A DNA stretch of 64,000 nt, taken from Myxococcota bacterium. GTDB lineage: Bacteria > Myxococcota_A > UBA9160 > SMWR01. This document shows positions 17,628-26,453 of this stretch, in pieces. Position numbers and translations under genes: made by a program. The notes beneath the pieces were generated by a model. The model saw only the letters and a program-made list of their open reading frames with translations. It did not search any database and was not told the DNA's origin. The DNA lies in contig JAKVBI010000010.1 of the NCBI GenBank assembly GCA_022447545.1, forward strand, positions 237,382 to 301,381. The letters are read 5' to 3'. Position 1 is the stretch's first letter. The number at the start of each line of letters is the position of its first letter.

Positions 17628-18821
17628 GTGGAGTTCGACTTCGATCCGTTTGCGCCGGAATTCTTTGCGGATCCCTATCCCACGTACCGGACTCTTCGAG
17701 AGAATCATCCCGTCTACCGCCGAGAGAACGAGACTCCAAGGGTCTGGCCCCACTATTGGATGATCAGTCGCGCCGAAGACGTCAACGCCGCATTGCTGGA
17801 CTGGCAGACGTTTTCCTCGGCACGCGGAACATTGATCGATACGGACAGCAGTCTGATTCCGCCCAACGTGTTCCACATGGATCCGCCGCGTCACGACGAA
17901 CTGCGCGACATTCTGGCACGCGCACTCACACCCTCCCGCGTCGCCTCTCTGGAAGGGGGCATTCGGCAATATGCGCGGGAGCAGGTGGATGGCTTTCTCG
18001 AGCGGGGTGAATTCGACGCCTCTACCGAGTACGCACAGCTGATTCCTACTCTCACCATGTGCGAATTGATGGATCTGCCTCGCAGCGACCGGGAGCAGTT
18101 CCTGAGGTGGAACCTGGACACGCTGGGTGGCGCCGATTTCACCAATGAGGCGGCGCTGCGAGCCTATGAGGAGATGGACAGCTATTGGAAAGGCCTCGTG
18201 ACCGAGCGCCGGAAACGCCCAGGTACGGATCTGATCTCGCAGATTCTCCACAACGAGGTGCGGGGCGGGGCCGCGCTCAGCGATGCGGAAGTGGGCGGGT
18301 TCTGTTCGCTGCTACACGACGCATCTCAGAACACGACCATGAACATGATCAGCAACGGGATCATTGAGCTTGCCCGGCACCCAGATGAGCGTCGCAAGGT
18401 GGTGGAGGATCCCGGTCGTTGGCCTCGGGCTTTGGAGGAGTTGCTCCGCTTCGTTTCTCCCGTCCAGGGGCTCGCGAGAACCACCCAGAGGGACGTCGAG
18501 ATCTCGGGGGTGACCGTGCCCGCCGGGGATCAAGTCCTGTTGCTCTACGGTTCGGCCAACCACGATGAGCACGTCTTTCACGACCCCGAACGCCTCGATT
18601 TCGAGCGCGATGTGCGGTCTCACTGGACGTTTGGCCACGGGATCCACTTCTGCCTCGGCAACGCGGCTGCGCGTCTCGAAGTGCTCGTGTCGCTGCAGGT
18701 GCTGACCGAAACGCTCCGAGACTGGGAAGTGGAGGAGTCGGGAATCGTCCGCAACCAGTTGGTTCCCACTCGGGGGGTGGCCCACGCACCGGTTCGCTTC
18801 GGATCCACGGCTCGCGGTTGA
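17628..18821 (+). CDS. Cytochrome P450
   Basis: This 397-residue soluble bacterial-class P450 has a GTG start with a GGAGGG site 11 bases upstream. The haem-thiolate loop FGHGIHFCLGN places the ligand at Cys342, the ExxR pair is Glu271/Arg274, and the N-terminus has the FADPYPTYRTLRE motif. In the I helix the usual [AG]GxxTT acid-alcohol box reads ASQNTT (232-237), so the acidic residue is replaced by Asn235. No ferredoxin or reductase gene is adjacent, so electrons must come from an unlinked partner. The substrate is unknown; lipids, sterols or xenobiotics are typical. Confidence 0.95.
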   Translation: MEFDFDPFAPEFFADPYPTYRTLRENHPVYRRENETPRVWPHYWMISRAEDVNAALLDWQTFSSARGTLIDTDSSLIPPNVFHMDPPRHDELRDILARALTPSRVASLEGGIRQYAREQVDGFLERGEFDASTEYAQLIPTLTMCELMDLPRSDREQFLRWNLDTLGGADFTNEAALRAYEEMDSYWKGLVTERRKRPGTDLISQILHNEVRGGAALSDAEVGGFCSLLHDASQNTTMNMISNGIIELARHPDERRKVVEDPGRWPRALEELLRFVSPVQGLARTTQRDVEISGVTVPAGDQVLLLYGSANHDEHVFHDPERLDFERDVRSHWTFGHGIHFCLGNAAARLEVLVSLQVLTETLRDWEVEESGIVRNQLVPTRGVAHAPVRFGSTARG

Positions 18822-18839
18822 CTCCGTTCAGCAATGGGG

Positions 18840-19547
18840 TCAGCGCTGGCAGTTTCCCGAGCGGACGGCGCGCACGTAGAGCGTGGTCATCTGGAAGACC
18901 ATGGGGATCCGGCCATTGCTGAAATCAGCGAATCTGCGAGCCCTGCGGAGGTGGCTGGAGCGGGTTTGAGACCAGTAGCCCCCGGCTGAAGTACGGCCGC
19001 CATCTGGAAAGCCGGCGTCGATGCACGGGACGGACACGCAGACCTTTTCCTGTCCCGTACCGGCGTCGGGTCCGACGAGAATCGTCTTCCACTCGGAAAC
19101 CGTGGGCAATCTCCAGTCACAGTGATCTGCGAAACAAGGCAGGTCCTGGTGCCCGTTCAACGTCGCGAGGAAGTCGCCGTGCGCCCCGCTCTTTTCAGGG
19201 TTTCGATCTGCTTTCGAGCCCGCCCAGGTGTAGCGCTGATCGACTCCGTGGGGATCCGGGCATCCTCCGGGCACCCAACCACAAAAGACCTCTCCTCCGG
19301 GCTCTCCTCGTTTCTGTTCCCAGAGCAGACCGTGTCGGAGGTCGGCCACCGTACCGTCTCCACAGGCTTGAAAGCGTGTCTGGCTGCGGACCTCGGAGGG
19401 TTTGGGGACCGGATCGGGTCCGTCTCCGGACGGAATCCCAGCGGCACAGGCCAGGCCCAGGACGCACGGCAACAGGAGACGATACGTTCGGGGATGCGGT
19501 GTTTCGATGGGCTCGTCGAAGCCGGCTTGAATCGATTGGTCCGCCAT
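18840..19547 (-). CDS. DUF1566 domain-containing exported protein
   Basis: This 235-residue protein has, after about 20 residues, a hydrophobic segment (LLLPCVLGLACAAG) that may be a lipoprotein or Sec signal. The remainder fits the DUF1566/Lcl_C pattern: VADLRHGLLWEQK, a long glycine-rich stretch, HCDWRLPTVSEWKTI, YWSQTR and a final VRAVRSG. DUF1566 domains occur in surface and adhesin-like proteins of proteobacteria; binding roles are suspected but not shown. Several cysteines (CGDG, CPD, CFADHC, CVSVPC) could form disulphides outside the cytoplasm. It ends 18 bases from the convergent P450 gene. Confidence 0.75.
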   Translation of the reverse strand: MADQSIQAGFDEPIETPHPRTYRLLLPCVLGLACAAGIPSGDGPDPVPKPSEVRSQTRFQACGDGTVADLRHGLLWEQKRGEPGGEVFCGWVPGGCPDPHGVDQRYTWAGSKADRNPEKSGAHGDFLATLNGHQDLPCFADHCDWRLPTVSEWKTILVGPDAGTGQEKVCVSVPCIDAGFPDGGRTSAGGYWSQTRSSHLRRARRFADFSNGRIPMVFQMTTLYVRAVRSGNCQR

Positions 19548-19711
19548 CTGGATAACCTGACGCGGGAACGAATGAACCGCCAGCGACGATCGGCTGAACT
19601 GGTTTTCGGGTGGGCGGGCACTCTGGTAGGGTCAGTTCCCGGCACGGTGGGCGACGCCTAGACCGAAGCGTCCAGGAAGGCCCCGTGCGCATTGGATGGA
19701 GGAGGTTTCGA

Positions 19712-20695
19712 TTGCGAGCGTGGCAGGTGGAGCGGTCCGGAGAACCCATGGACGTGCTGTCCTTGCGAGGCGACGTAGACGTGCCCAGTCCTGGACCCGG
19801 CGAGATTCGCATGCAGGTCGCCGCCGCCGGTGTGGGATTGCCCGATGTGTTCATGTGTCGGGGCGTGTATGCGCTCACCCCGAAGCTTCCGTTTACTCCC
19901 GGGCAGGAGGCCGTTGGTGTCGTCACTGAAATCGGGGAAGGGGTCTCCCTCCAGATTGGAGACCGAGTGATGGCCGTTTCGTCCTTCATGGTGGGCAGTG
20001 GGAGTTTTGCCGAACAGTGTCTGGCTGGCGCGGATTTCGCGATGGTCGTCCCACCGGAGATGAGCGATCCCGACGCAGCAGGTTTCCTGATCCCCTTTCA
20101 CACCGCCTATGTGGCACTCGTACGTCGTGCCGCTCTGGCTGCTGGCGAATCCCTGCTGGTGCTTGGTGCCGCTGGAGGATCCGGGAGTGCGGCCGTAGCG
20201 CTGGGGCGCTCTCTGGGGGCGCGTGTGATCGCCACGGCTGGGGGGGGCGACAAGGCCGAGTTCTGTCGCTCCCTAGGCGCGGACCACGTGATCGACTATC
20301 GGGAAGACGAAATTGCTGAAGGGGTGCGAGAGTTCACCGGCGGGCGCGGGGTTGACGTCGTATTCGATCCCGTCGGAGGGGCGGCCTTTACCGCGGCGAC
20401 TCGTTGCATCGCGCCCGAAGGGCGTCTGCTGGTCATTGGGTTCGCGAGCGGTTCCTGGGGCCGGGTCGAAGCACCGCATCTGGTCAACTACAACTATTCG
20501 TTGATGGGGGTGCTACCGGGTCGTGGCTACGACCGCCGCTTCAAGGAGGAGGCTCATGCGTTCCTGCTCGAGCGCTGGCGCAGTGGGGATCTGCCGGTTT
20601 CGATCCACGGAGTGTATGACTTTGAGGAGGTCCCCAAGGCCGTCGATGTATTGGCCCGAGGATCTGCGTTTGGAAAGGTCATCGTCTCGCTCTGA
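19712..20695 (+). CDS. NADPH:quinone oxidoreductase family protein (MDR superfamily)
   Basis: The best start is the TTG at 19712, preceded by GGAGGAGG. It gives 327 residues and the family N-terminus (start)RAWQVERSGEPMDVLSL. The GroES-like domain has FTPGQEAVGVVTEIGEGV and the Rossmann domain has VLGAAGGSGSAAVALGRSLGARV. It lacks the zinc-binding cysteines of alcohol dehydrogenases, as expected for zeta-crystallin/Qor proteins. NADPH-dependent reduction of quinones or enones is the family reaction. An in-frame frame opening extends upstream to 19610 but has no ribosome-binding site. The neighbouring genes on both sides are on the minus strand. Confidence 0.88.
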   Translation: MRAWQVERSGEPMDVLSLRGDVDVPSPGPGEIRMQVAAAGVGLPDVFMCRGVYALTPKLPFTPGQEAVGVVTEIGEGVSLQIGDRVMAVSSFMVGSGSFAEQCLAGADFAMVVPPEMSDPDAAGFLIPFHTAYVALVRRAALAAGESLLVLGAAGGSGSAAVALGRSLGARVIATAGGGDKAEFCRSLGADHVIDYREDEIAEGVREFTGGRGVDVVFDPVGGAAFTAATRCIAPEGRLLVIGFASGSWGRVEAPHLVNYNYSLMGVLPGRGYDRRFKEEAHAFLLERWRSGDLPVSIHGVYDFEEVPKAVDVLARGSAFGKVIVSL

Positions 20696-20770
20696 GCGGC
20701 AGATTCGCGTTCGGGACGAGAGGGCAGGGCGAGAACCGCACTCTTGAGGTGCGCGCGAAGGCCCCGGACC

Positions 20771-21196
20771 TCAGCGGCTGATGCCCAGATGCTCCAGGAT
20801 CTCGTCGAGGGTTCGTGATTCCTCAGGGGTGATCCGCTCGTCGGCCACCAAAGCCAGACGCGCTGCAGTGCGAACCAGTTCGCACTGATCCGGGTTCCCG
20901 CGAATGTGGTCGATCTCTGCGAGAGCGCGGGAGCGGCCTGCCTCGGGATCGCTCATGAGCGCCTCGCTGAGGTCTACGAAGTCGCGTTCCAGGCGTTCCA
21001 GGTCGAGACGAGGCAGGCCAAAATGGCGGCGGACCAGGGCTCGAAAGCGCTGGACTTCACGTCGGTCGAGGTGGCCATCGGAGACCGCCACCAGAGAAAA
21101 CGCTCCGCAAACCGCGCGTTGGACCTCATCCGTCACTTGTTCCTCGAGTCGTTGCCAGGTTGCCATCGCGTAGGCGGAGGCCTGATCGAGATCCAT
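20771..21196 (-). CDS. TerB-like protein
   Basis: This 141-residue, all-helical, acidic protein matches the TerB/DjlA-N fold. It has an N-terminal helix, AVCGAFSLVAVSDGHLDRREVQRFRAL, a central helix pair, and a second LALVADERITPEESRTLDEI. The paired D-G-x-[IL]-[DT]-x-x-E loops are the metal-binding-like motifs of this family. TerB proteins in tellurite-resistance and phage-defence associated loci sense metal or membrane stress; single-gene versions are widespread with unknown roles. No other ter gene is visible. It is convergent with the oxidoreductase upstream and divergent from the phosphatase-fold gene downstream. Confidence 0.75.
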   Translation of the reverse strand: MDLDQASAYAMATWQRLEEQVTDEVQRAVCGAFSLVAVSDGHLDRREVQRFRALVRRHFGLPRLDLERLERDFVDLSEALMSDPEAGRSRALAEIDHIRGNPDQCELVRTAARLALVADERITPEESRTLDEILEHLGISR

Positions 21197-21313
21197 CGCT
21201 TCTGCTCCTCTGCTGCGGCGCGTCCGGAAAAAGGGCCGTCTCCCGATTGTGCGCTGTTTCGGTGAGCTTGTCGCATACTCGCTTTCCGCGCTCGCGAGTC
21301 ATATCGTTGCCAG

Positions 21314-22789
21314 GTGGTGAAAGTTCGCATCAGGGAAGCCGGAGCCTGGACGAGGAGCCGCCTGAGTGCTTGGGCCTTGGTCCCGGCCTCGGTCCTGGTC
21401 CTTGGATGGATCGTCGCGCTGGGATGTGCGGGAGAGCGAAACGAGGAGACGTTTCCCGTGGTGCGGGCGGAGTCGGGCAACGCCCCAAACGTACTGCTGA
21501 TCTCCATCGACACACTACGAGCCGATCACCTGTCCGCCTACGGGTATCAGCGGGCGACCAGTCCCCACATCGATGCGCTGGCGCGACAGGGGGTGATGTT
21601 CGCTCGAGCGTTTGCGCCCCGTGCCGAGACGTGGCCCTCCATGACCTCGGTGTTGACCTCTCTGTACCCCCACCAGCACGGCGTCCGGAGCAATGGGGTC
21701 CGATTGGCGGCGGAGATCCTCACGCTTCCAGAATTATTGGGGGAAGAGGGCTATACGACAGCCGCCTTCCTGACGAACATGAAGGGGGCCCCCCATCGCG
21801 GGTTCAATGAGTTGGCCTTTTCCAAGACGAAGATTCGGGATTGGGGGGTTGCCGCATTGGCTCGAAACTGGTTGCGCGAAAGGGCCGATGAGCCGTTTTT
21901 TGCATGGGTTCACTACATCGCCCCCCATCGACCCTACGCCCCCCCAGAACGATTTGCGGAGGCTTTTGTGCCGGAGTACTCGGGAGATCTCGACGGCACT
22001 TTCGAGACTCTCGCACCCGTCACCTTGGAACAGCGCTCGTTGAGTGAGGAGGACCTGTCCCATGTCACGGCGTTGTACGATGCAGAGGTCGCATTCGTGG
22101 ACAGCCTGGTAGGGGAACTGCTCGCAGAGATCGATTCTCTGGGCCTGACCGAGCGCACGTTGGTCATTCTGCTCAGTGACCACGGCGAAGAACTCTACGA
22201 GCACAATGCGTACTTCTATCACTCCTGTTCCATCTACGATTCCACGCTCCATATCCCGCTGCTGATGCGTTGGCCCGGGCATCTGCCCGCGAATCGCCGC
22301 GTGGATAGTGTGGTCGAGGCCATTGACGTTGCCCCAACGATTTTCGACCTCCTGGGACGATCGCGACCGGATGGCTTCCAGGGTCGGAGCCTGCTTTCAC
22401 TGGTGAATCAGGACCCTGCTTCGGCTTCTGAGGCCACTCAACGCATGGCTCTAGCTGAAAATGGAACCGAAATCCGTTCGTTGCGCTCGGCCCGCTGGCG
22501 CTACGTGGAAAACCCGAGGAACGCGGTTCCCGACTGCCGTCCCTACCGTTCTACCTGGAACTCGGACCGAGAACCTCAGCGTTACGAAATTGCAGCACGC
22601 GAGCTGTTTGACTTGAGTTCCGCTGGCGGAGAGCAGCGCAACGTCATCGATCGCTATCCCGAGGTAGCGCGACGGTTCTCCGCACAACTCCGGTCCTCTT
22701 TTGACATTCTGGCAGACACGCCGCCTGGGAGTCCCGAACCCGACGCTGAAACCCTCGAGGGACTTCGTGAGTTGGGGTACATCCAGTGA
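21314..22789 (+). CDS. Alkaline-phosphatase-superfamily (sulfatase-like) exported hydrolase
   Basis: This 491-residue protein (GTG start) has a twin-basic n-region and a hydrophobic helix ending at Cys38 (VALGC), a lipoprotein-like signal. The sulfatase-fold core has NVLLISIDTLRADHLSAYGY with metal ligand Asp66. It also has PHIDALARQGVMF, LYPHQHGV and a late LSDHGEELYEHNAYF metal site. In the nucleophile loop the sulfatase CxPxR is replaced by T-W-P-S-M with Thr106 at the nucleophile position. It therefore cannot be a formylglycine sulfatase and is more likely a phosphodiesterase or phosphotransferase. A periplasmic, membrane-anchored location is expected. mocA starts 34 bases downstream. Confidence 0.85.
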   Translation: MVKVRIREAGAWTRSRLSAWALVPASVLVLGWIVALGCAGERNEETFPVVRAESGNAPNVLLISIDTLRADHLSAYGYQRATSPHIDALARQGVMFARAFAPRAETWPSMTSVLTSLYPHQHGVRSNGVRLAAEILTLPELLGEEGYTTAAFLTNMKGAPHRGFNELAFSKTKIRDWGVAALARNWLRERADEPFFAWVHYIAPHRPYAPPERFAEAFVPEYSGDLDGTFETLAPVTLEQRSLSEEDLSHVTALYDAEVAFVDSLVGELLAEIDSLGLTERTLVILLSDHGEELYEHNAYFYHSCSIYDSTLHIPLLMRWPGHLPANRRVDSVVEAIDVAPTIFDLLGRSRPDGFQGRSLLSLVNQDPASASEATQRMALAENGTEIRSLRSARWRYVENPRNAVPDCRPYRSTWNSDREPQRYEIAARELFDLSSAGGEQRNVIDRYPEVARRFSAQLRSSFDILADTPPGSPEPDAETLEGLRELGYIQ

Positions 22790-22823
22790 AGGACTGGAGT
22801 CGCGCCGCCGCAACGGAGACCCG

Positions 22824-23426
22824 ATGAGGTCGGTCGCCGGGATTCTACTCGCAGCGGGAGAGTCACGGCGGATGGGTGAGCCCAAACAGTTGCTCGTCCA
22901 CCGCGGCGAGAGTCTCGTGCGACGAGCGGCTCGGCATATCACGGCGTGCCGGTGTCTCCGCTCTGCGGCGGTGCTCGGTGCCTATCGGGAAAGCATCGAA
23001 GCGGAACTCGAGGGACTCGAAATCGAATGCTTGGTGAATCCGAACTGGCGAGAGGGTATGGGGGGCTCGTTGGGGGTCGGGGTAGCGTGGGCATCGCAGG
23101 CTCTCCCGACCGTCGGCGGAGTTCTGGTTTGTCTCGCGGACCAGCCGGGGGTCACCCGGTCTCACCTCGATGCACTACTGGATCGCTTCGAGGACGGGGC
23201 CGATCTCGTGGCAACGGGTTACTCGGACCGCGTGGGGGTTCCAGCGGTATTGGCCGAGTCGCACTTCGAGGCCCTTCTCGAGCTTAGAGGAGACCAGGGG
23301 GCTCGGGCTTTGCTGCGGGGTGCAACCGGGACCGTGGAGCGGGTCGCATTCGCTGGAGCGGAACTCGATGTCGACACGCCGGCCGATTATCGGCGTCTGT
23401 TGGATGAACTCCCCGACGGTGATTGA
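22824..23426 (+). CDS. mocA: MocA-like molybdenum cofactor nucleotidyltransferase
   Basis: This 200-residue protein starts with an ATG after a GGAGAC site. The N-terminus GILLAAGESRRMGEPKQLL is the nucleotide-binding signature LAAGxSxRMGxxKxLL of the MobA/MocA family. LVCLADQPGVT is the DQP motif characteristic of MocA-type CTP-transferases, and a late DVDTPADY closes the fold. MocA makes molybdopterin cytosine dinucleotide for xanthine-dehydrogenase-type enzymes. The convergent molybdenum hydroxylase operon begins 20 bases beyond its end, which supports that role. Confidence 0.88.
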   Translation: MRSVAGILLAAGESRRMGEPKQLLVHRGESLVRRAARHITACRCLRSAAVLGAYRESIEAELEGLEIECLVNPNWREGMGGSLGVGVAWASQALPTVGGVLVCLADQPGVTRSHLDALLDRFEDGADLVATGYSDRVGVPAVLAESHFEALLELRGDQGARALLRGATGTVERVAFAGAELDVDTPADYRRLLDELPDGD

Positions 23427-23446
23427 CGGGTCGTTCGTGCCAACCC

Positions 23447-23695
23447 TCAGTCCCGTCCGCCTCCGATTCGAGGGAGGAAGTGCACCTCGCTGTCGGAGTT
23501 CAGGGGAACATAGAGCGCCTGATTGTGGACTTGGTCGTCAATGGCGACCGCCATCTGTTCGATGTGGCCGCGCAGCGCTGGGTAACGTTCGCAGAGCAAC
23601 TCGATCAGTTGGTCGACTCGCCGCGCATCGATTTCCACACGCTCTTCACCCCCAGTATGGCGGGCCAGGCCGCTAGAGAACACCACCACCGCCAT
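23447..23695 (-). CDS. MoaD/ThiS-family ubiquitin-like sulfur carrier protein
   Basis: This 82-residue protein has the beta-grasp pattern of MoaD/ThiS: an N-terminal strand (VVVFSSGLARHTGG), a helix (VDQLIELLCERYPAL), an AIDDQ strand, and a C-terminal strand SEVHFLPRIGGG. The diglycine that is normally C-terminal and becomes adenylated is followed here by Arg-Asp, so the tail reads GGGRD. It may need trimming, or serve another role. It is the last gene of the molybdenum hydroxylase operon, 9 bases after the large subunit. A part in cofactor sulfuration or dithiolene synthesis is likely by context. Confidence 0.75.
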   Translation of the reverse strand: MAVVVFSSGLARHTGGEERVEIDARRVDQLIELLCERYPALRGHIEQMAVAIDDQVHNQALYVPLNSDSEVHFLPRIGGGRD

Positions 23696-23704
23696 GGAAT
23701 GGCG

Positions 23705-25966
23705 TCAATCCTTCGCTTCCTCGAGGGCGGCGAGCACACGAGGTGGGGTGATGGGGAGTTGTTCGAACCGGACGCCCGACGCCGCGTGCACGGCATTGGC
23801 CACGGCAGCAAGAGGCGGCACGATCGGAGTTTCTCCAACGCCGCGGACCCCGTAGGGATGGAGTGGATTAGGGACCTCGACGATGACGGTGTCAATCATC
23901 GGGAGATCCGACGCTACCGGCATCCGGTAGTCGAGGAACCCCGGGTTTTCGAGCACTCCGTCAGCGTCGAAGATGTATTCCTCGTTGAGCGCCCAGCCGA
24001 TCCCCTGTACGGCGCCGCCCTGGAATTGGCCCTCGACGTAGCTCGGGTGCACGGCACGACCGGCATCCTGGATCGCGGTGTACCGGATCACATCCACCCG
24101 CCCGGTTTCGGGGTCGACTTCGACGTCACACAGGTGGGTGGCGAACCCGGGGCCCGCCATGGGCGGATTGAGGCTCGCGCTGGCGAGGATCGGCCCTCCG
24201 GTCATGCCCAACTTTGACGAGATGTCTCGCAGGCTCAGGGGTTCGAGATCGCCGCTGGCGCCGTTGGTGGGCTTCGCGAACCCGTCGTCCCAGGCGACGC
24301 TATCGACTTCCACGTTCCAGATCTGCGCGGCGCGGGCGCGAAGTTGGTCGATGCAATCGCGCGTGGCCTCGATAACCGCCATTCCTGTCGCGTATGCGGT
24401 CCGGCTGCCGCCGGTCACGTCGCTGTATCCGACGCTTTCGGTATCGCCCACCACCGGGGTGACCTCCAAGGCATCGATACCGAGTTCTTCGGCGACCATG
24501 ATCGCCTGGGATGCCCGCGATCCCCCGATGTCAGGGTTACCGGTGGTGACGATGGCGGTGCCATCTTCGTTGATGGAAACCTGGGCACTCGACTGCAAGC
24601 CGGCATTGAACCAGAAACCGCTCGCGATCCCGCGGCCCTGGTTGGGACCGAGAGGTGCCGAGTAGTGTGGGTGCTTTCGTGCAGTCTCGAGGGTTTCGCG
24701 GAATCCGATGGCCTGGTATTTCGGTCCGTAGGCGGCATCGTCTCCTTCTTCCACGGCGTTGATGAGCCGGAACTCAATGGGATCCATCCCCAACTCGAGG
24801 GCGAGTTCGTCGAGAGCCTGCTCGATTCCGAATGCCGCAATGGGAGCACCCGGTGCGCGATAGGCGGCCACCTTGGGCTTGTTGGTGACGACGTCGAGGC
24901 CCTCGATACGGAAGTTCTCCAACCGATACGGGCTCAGCACGGTCATGGTGCCGGCTCCCACGGGTGATCCCGGATACGCACCGGCCTCGTAGGTCAGCAC
25001 TGTCGATGCTGCGGTCAGAGTCCCATCTCGGCGTGCACCGAATTTAATGTAGACGCGGCCCGGTGACGTCGGCCCCGTTGCCCGGAAGACTTCTTCTCGG
25101 GACATGACGAGCTTTACCGGTCTCCCGGACTTGCGGGAAAGAACGACTGCCAAGGGCTCGAGGTAGACCGTGGTCTTGCCGCCGAAGCCACCGCCGATTT
25201 CACTCGGGATCACCTTGACGTCAGACACCTCCATGCCGAGGATCGCCGAGGTCAGAGAGCGGACCATGAACGGTCCCTGGGTGCAGCACCAGACAAGAGC
25301 CTGCCCGTCCTTGTGGGTCCTGGCGACCACTGCGTGGGGTTCGATGTACCCCTGATGCACCATGGCCGTCTCGTAGTCGCGTTCGACCACCACCTCCGCT
25401 TCCGCAAAGCCCTTTTCGATGTCACCCCGCTCCATGACGGTATGGGCGGCCAGATTCGTGGGCCCATCGGGGTGGGGTTCCGAACTCGCGGTCTTCAGGT
25501 CGTCGAGCAGCACCGGCCCATCGGCTGCCAGGGCCGTGTCGAGATCCATGACCGGGGAGAGCACCTCGTACTCGACTCGGATCCGTTCGCAGGCCTCTCG
25601 GGCGATCTCGACGGTCCGTGCCGCTACGGCCGCAATCGCGTGGCCGTGGTAGAGCACCTTGTCGTGGGCGAGAACATTGTGAGACAGGTCGCGAATGTCC
25701 ATGTGAGGTGTGCGGAAATCACCGGATCGCGGAATGTCGGGGAGGTCCGCACTGGTGATCACTGCGTGGACGCCATCCAATTGTTCCGCTTCGGAGGTGT
25801 CGATGGAGAGTATTCGCGCATGGGCGTGCGGGCTTCGCAGAACTGCGCCCTCCAACATCCCCGGTAGTGTGTAGTCGGCACCGAAGTTTGCCCGGCCGGT
25901 TACTTTGTCGAATCCGTCGTGGCGAATCGGGCGAGTTCCTACTTGCTTGAATTTTTGATCGCTCAT
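23705..25966 (-). CDS. Molybdenum hydroxylase large subunit (xanthine dehydrogenase family)
   Basis: This 753-residue protein begins at the ATG at 25966, which overlaps the stop of the iron-sulfur subunit by 4 bases. Key elements are the aldehyde-oxidase/xanthine-dehydrogenase a/b hammerhead domain (residues 17-125), the cofactor-binding GGGFGGK at 258-264, the active-site loop AAYRAPGAP near 367-375 and the catalytic Glu712 in RGVGE. The AYRAPG loop lacks the AYxCSFR signature of CO dehydrogenase, so it is not a form I CoxL. The enzyme hydroxylates an aldehyde or N-heterocycle using water, passing electrons to the FeS and FAD subunits. Its substrate is unknown. Confidence 0.95.
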   Translation of the reverse strand: MSDQKFKQVGTRPIRHDGFDKVTGRANFGADYTLPGMLEGAVLRSPHAHARILSIDTSEAEQLDGVHAVITSADLPDIPRSGDFRTPHMDIRDLSHNVLAHDKVLYHGHAIAAVAARTVEIAREACERIRVEYEVLSPVMDLDTALAADGPVLLDDLKTASSEPHPDGPTNLAAHTVMERGDIEKGFAEAEVVVERDYETAMVHQGYIEPHAVVARTHKDGQALVWCCTQGPFMVRSLTSAILGMEVSDVKVIPSEIGGGFGGKTTVYLEPLAVVLSRKSGRPVKLVMSREEVFRATGPTSPGRVYIKFGARRDGTLTAASTVLTYEAGAYPGSPVGAGTMTVLSPYRLENFRIEGLDVVTNKPKVAAYRAPGAPIAAFGIEQALDELALELGMDPIEFRLINAVEEGDDAAYGPKYQAIGFRETLETARKHPHYSAPLGPNQGRGIASGFWFNAGLQSSAQVSINEDGTAIVTTGNPDIGGSRASQAIMVAEELGIDALEVTPVVGDTESVGYSDVTGGSRTAYATGMAVIEATRDCIDQLRARAAQIWNVEVDSVAWDDGFAKPTNGASGDLEPLSLRDISSKLGMTGGPILASASLNPPMAGPGFATHLCDVEVDPETGRVDVIRYTAIQDAGRAVHPSYVEGQFQGGAVQGIGWALNEEYIFDADGVLENPGFLDYRMPVASDLPMIDTVIVEVPNPLHPYGVRGVGETPIVPPLAAVANAVHAASGVRFEQLPITPPRVLAALEEAKD

Positions 25967-26451
25967 CGGCTCTCTCCGTTTGCGTTCATCTCCGCGGCCG
26001 TGTCGAGTACGGCTCGAATGATCTTGTCGTAGCCCGTGCAACGGCAGAGGTTTCCGGCGAGCCAATAGCGGGCCTCCTCCTCGGTCGGGTCGGGGTTCTT
26101 CTCGAGCAAAGCCTTCGCGGCTACGATGAATCCCGGCGTACAGATGCCGCACTGCAGAGCTGCGTGCTCAAGGAATTTCTGCTGTAGCGGATGGAGTTTT
26201 TCTCCCTGGGCGACACCTTCGATGGTCGCGATCGTTCGGCCTTCGGCCTCAGGAGCGAGAACCAGGCAGGACGGAACGAGGCGTCCGTCCACCATCACCG
26301 AACAGGCGCCACAGTCTCCAGTGGTGCAGCCTTCCTTCGTGCCAGTCAGAAAGAGTTCGTTGCGCAAGGCTTCGAGCAGGCTCTGGCCCGGATCGCAGAG
26401 AAACTCGACCGGCTCGTCATTGACAGTGGTCTCGACTTGCATTCTGGCCAT
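25963..26451 (-). CDS. Molybdenum hydroxylase 2Fe-2S subunit
   Basis: This 162-residue protein carries both [2Fe-2S] centres of the family. A plant-ferredoxin-like cluster uses Cys42, Cys47, Cys50 and Cys62 (GCTTGDCGAC). An all-helical cluster uses Cys101, Cys104, Cys136 and Cys138 (CGICTPGF, LCRCTGY). It relays electrons from the molybdenum site to FAD. It overlaps the large-subunit start by 4 bases and begins 2 bases after the FAD subunit, giving the common order FAD-FeS-Mo in a single operon. Confidence 0.97.
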   Translation of the reverse strand: MARMQVETTVNDEPVEFLCDPGQSLLEALRNELFLTGTKEGCTTGDCGACSVMVDGRLVPSCLVLAPEAEGRTIATIEGVAQGEKLHPLQQKFLEHAALQCGICTPGFIVAAKALLEKNPDPTEEEARYWLAGNLCRCTGYDKIIRAVLDTAAEMNANGESR

Positions 26452-26453
26452 AT

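Noticed and set aside
23697-24217. Plus-strand open frame opposite the molybdenum hydroxylase large subunit
   Set aside because: It is a shadow of a strongly conserved gene on the other strand. Its translation has no recognisable domain.
23705-25966. Molybdenum hydroxylase large subunit as a CO dehydrogenase
   Set aside because: The form I active-site loop AYxCSFR is absent; the loop reads AYRAPG.
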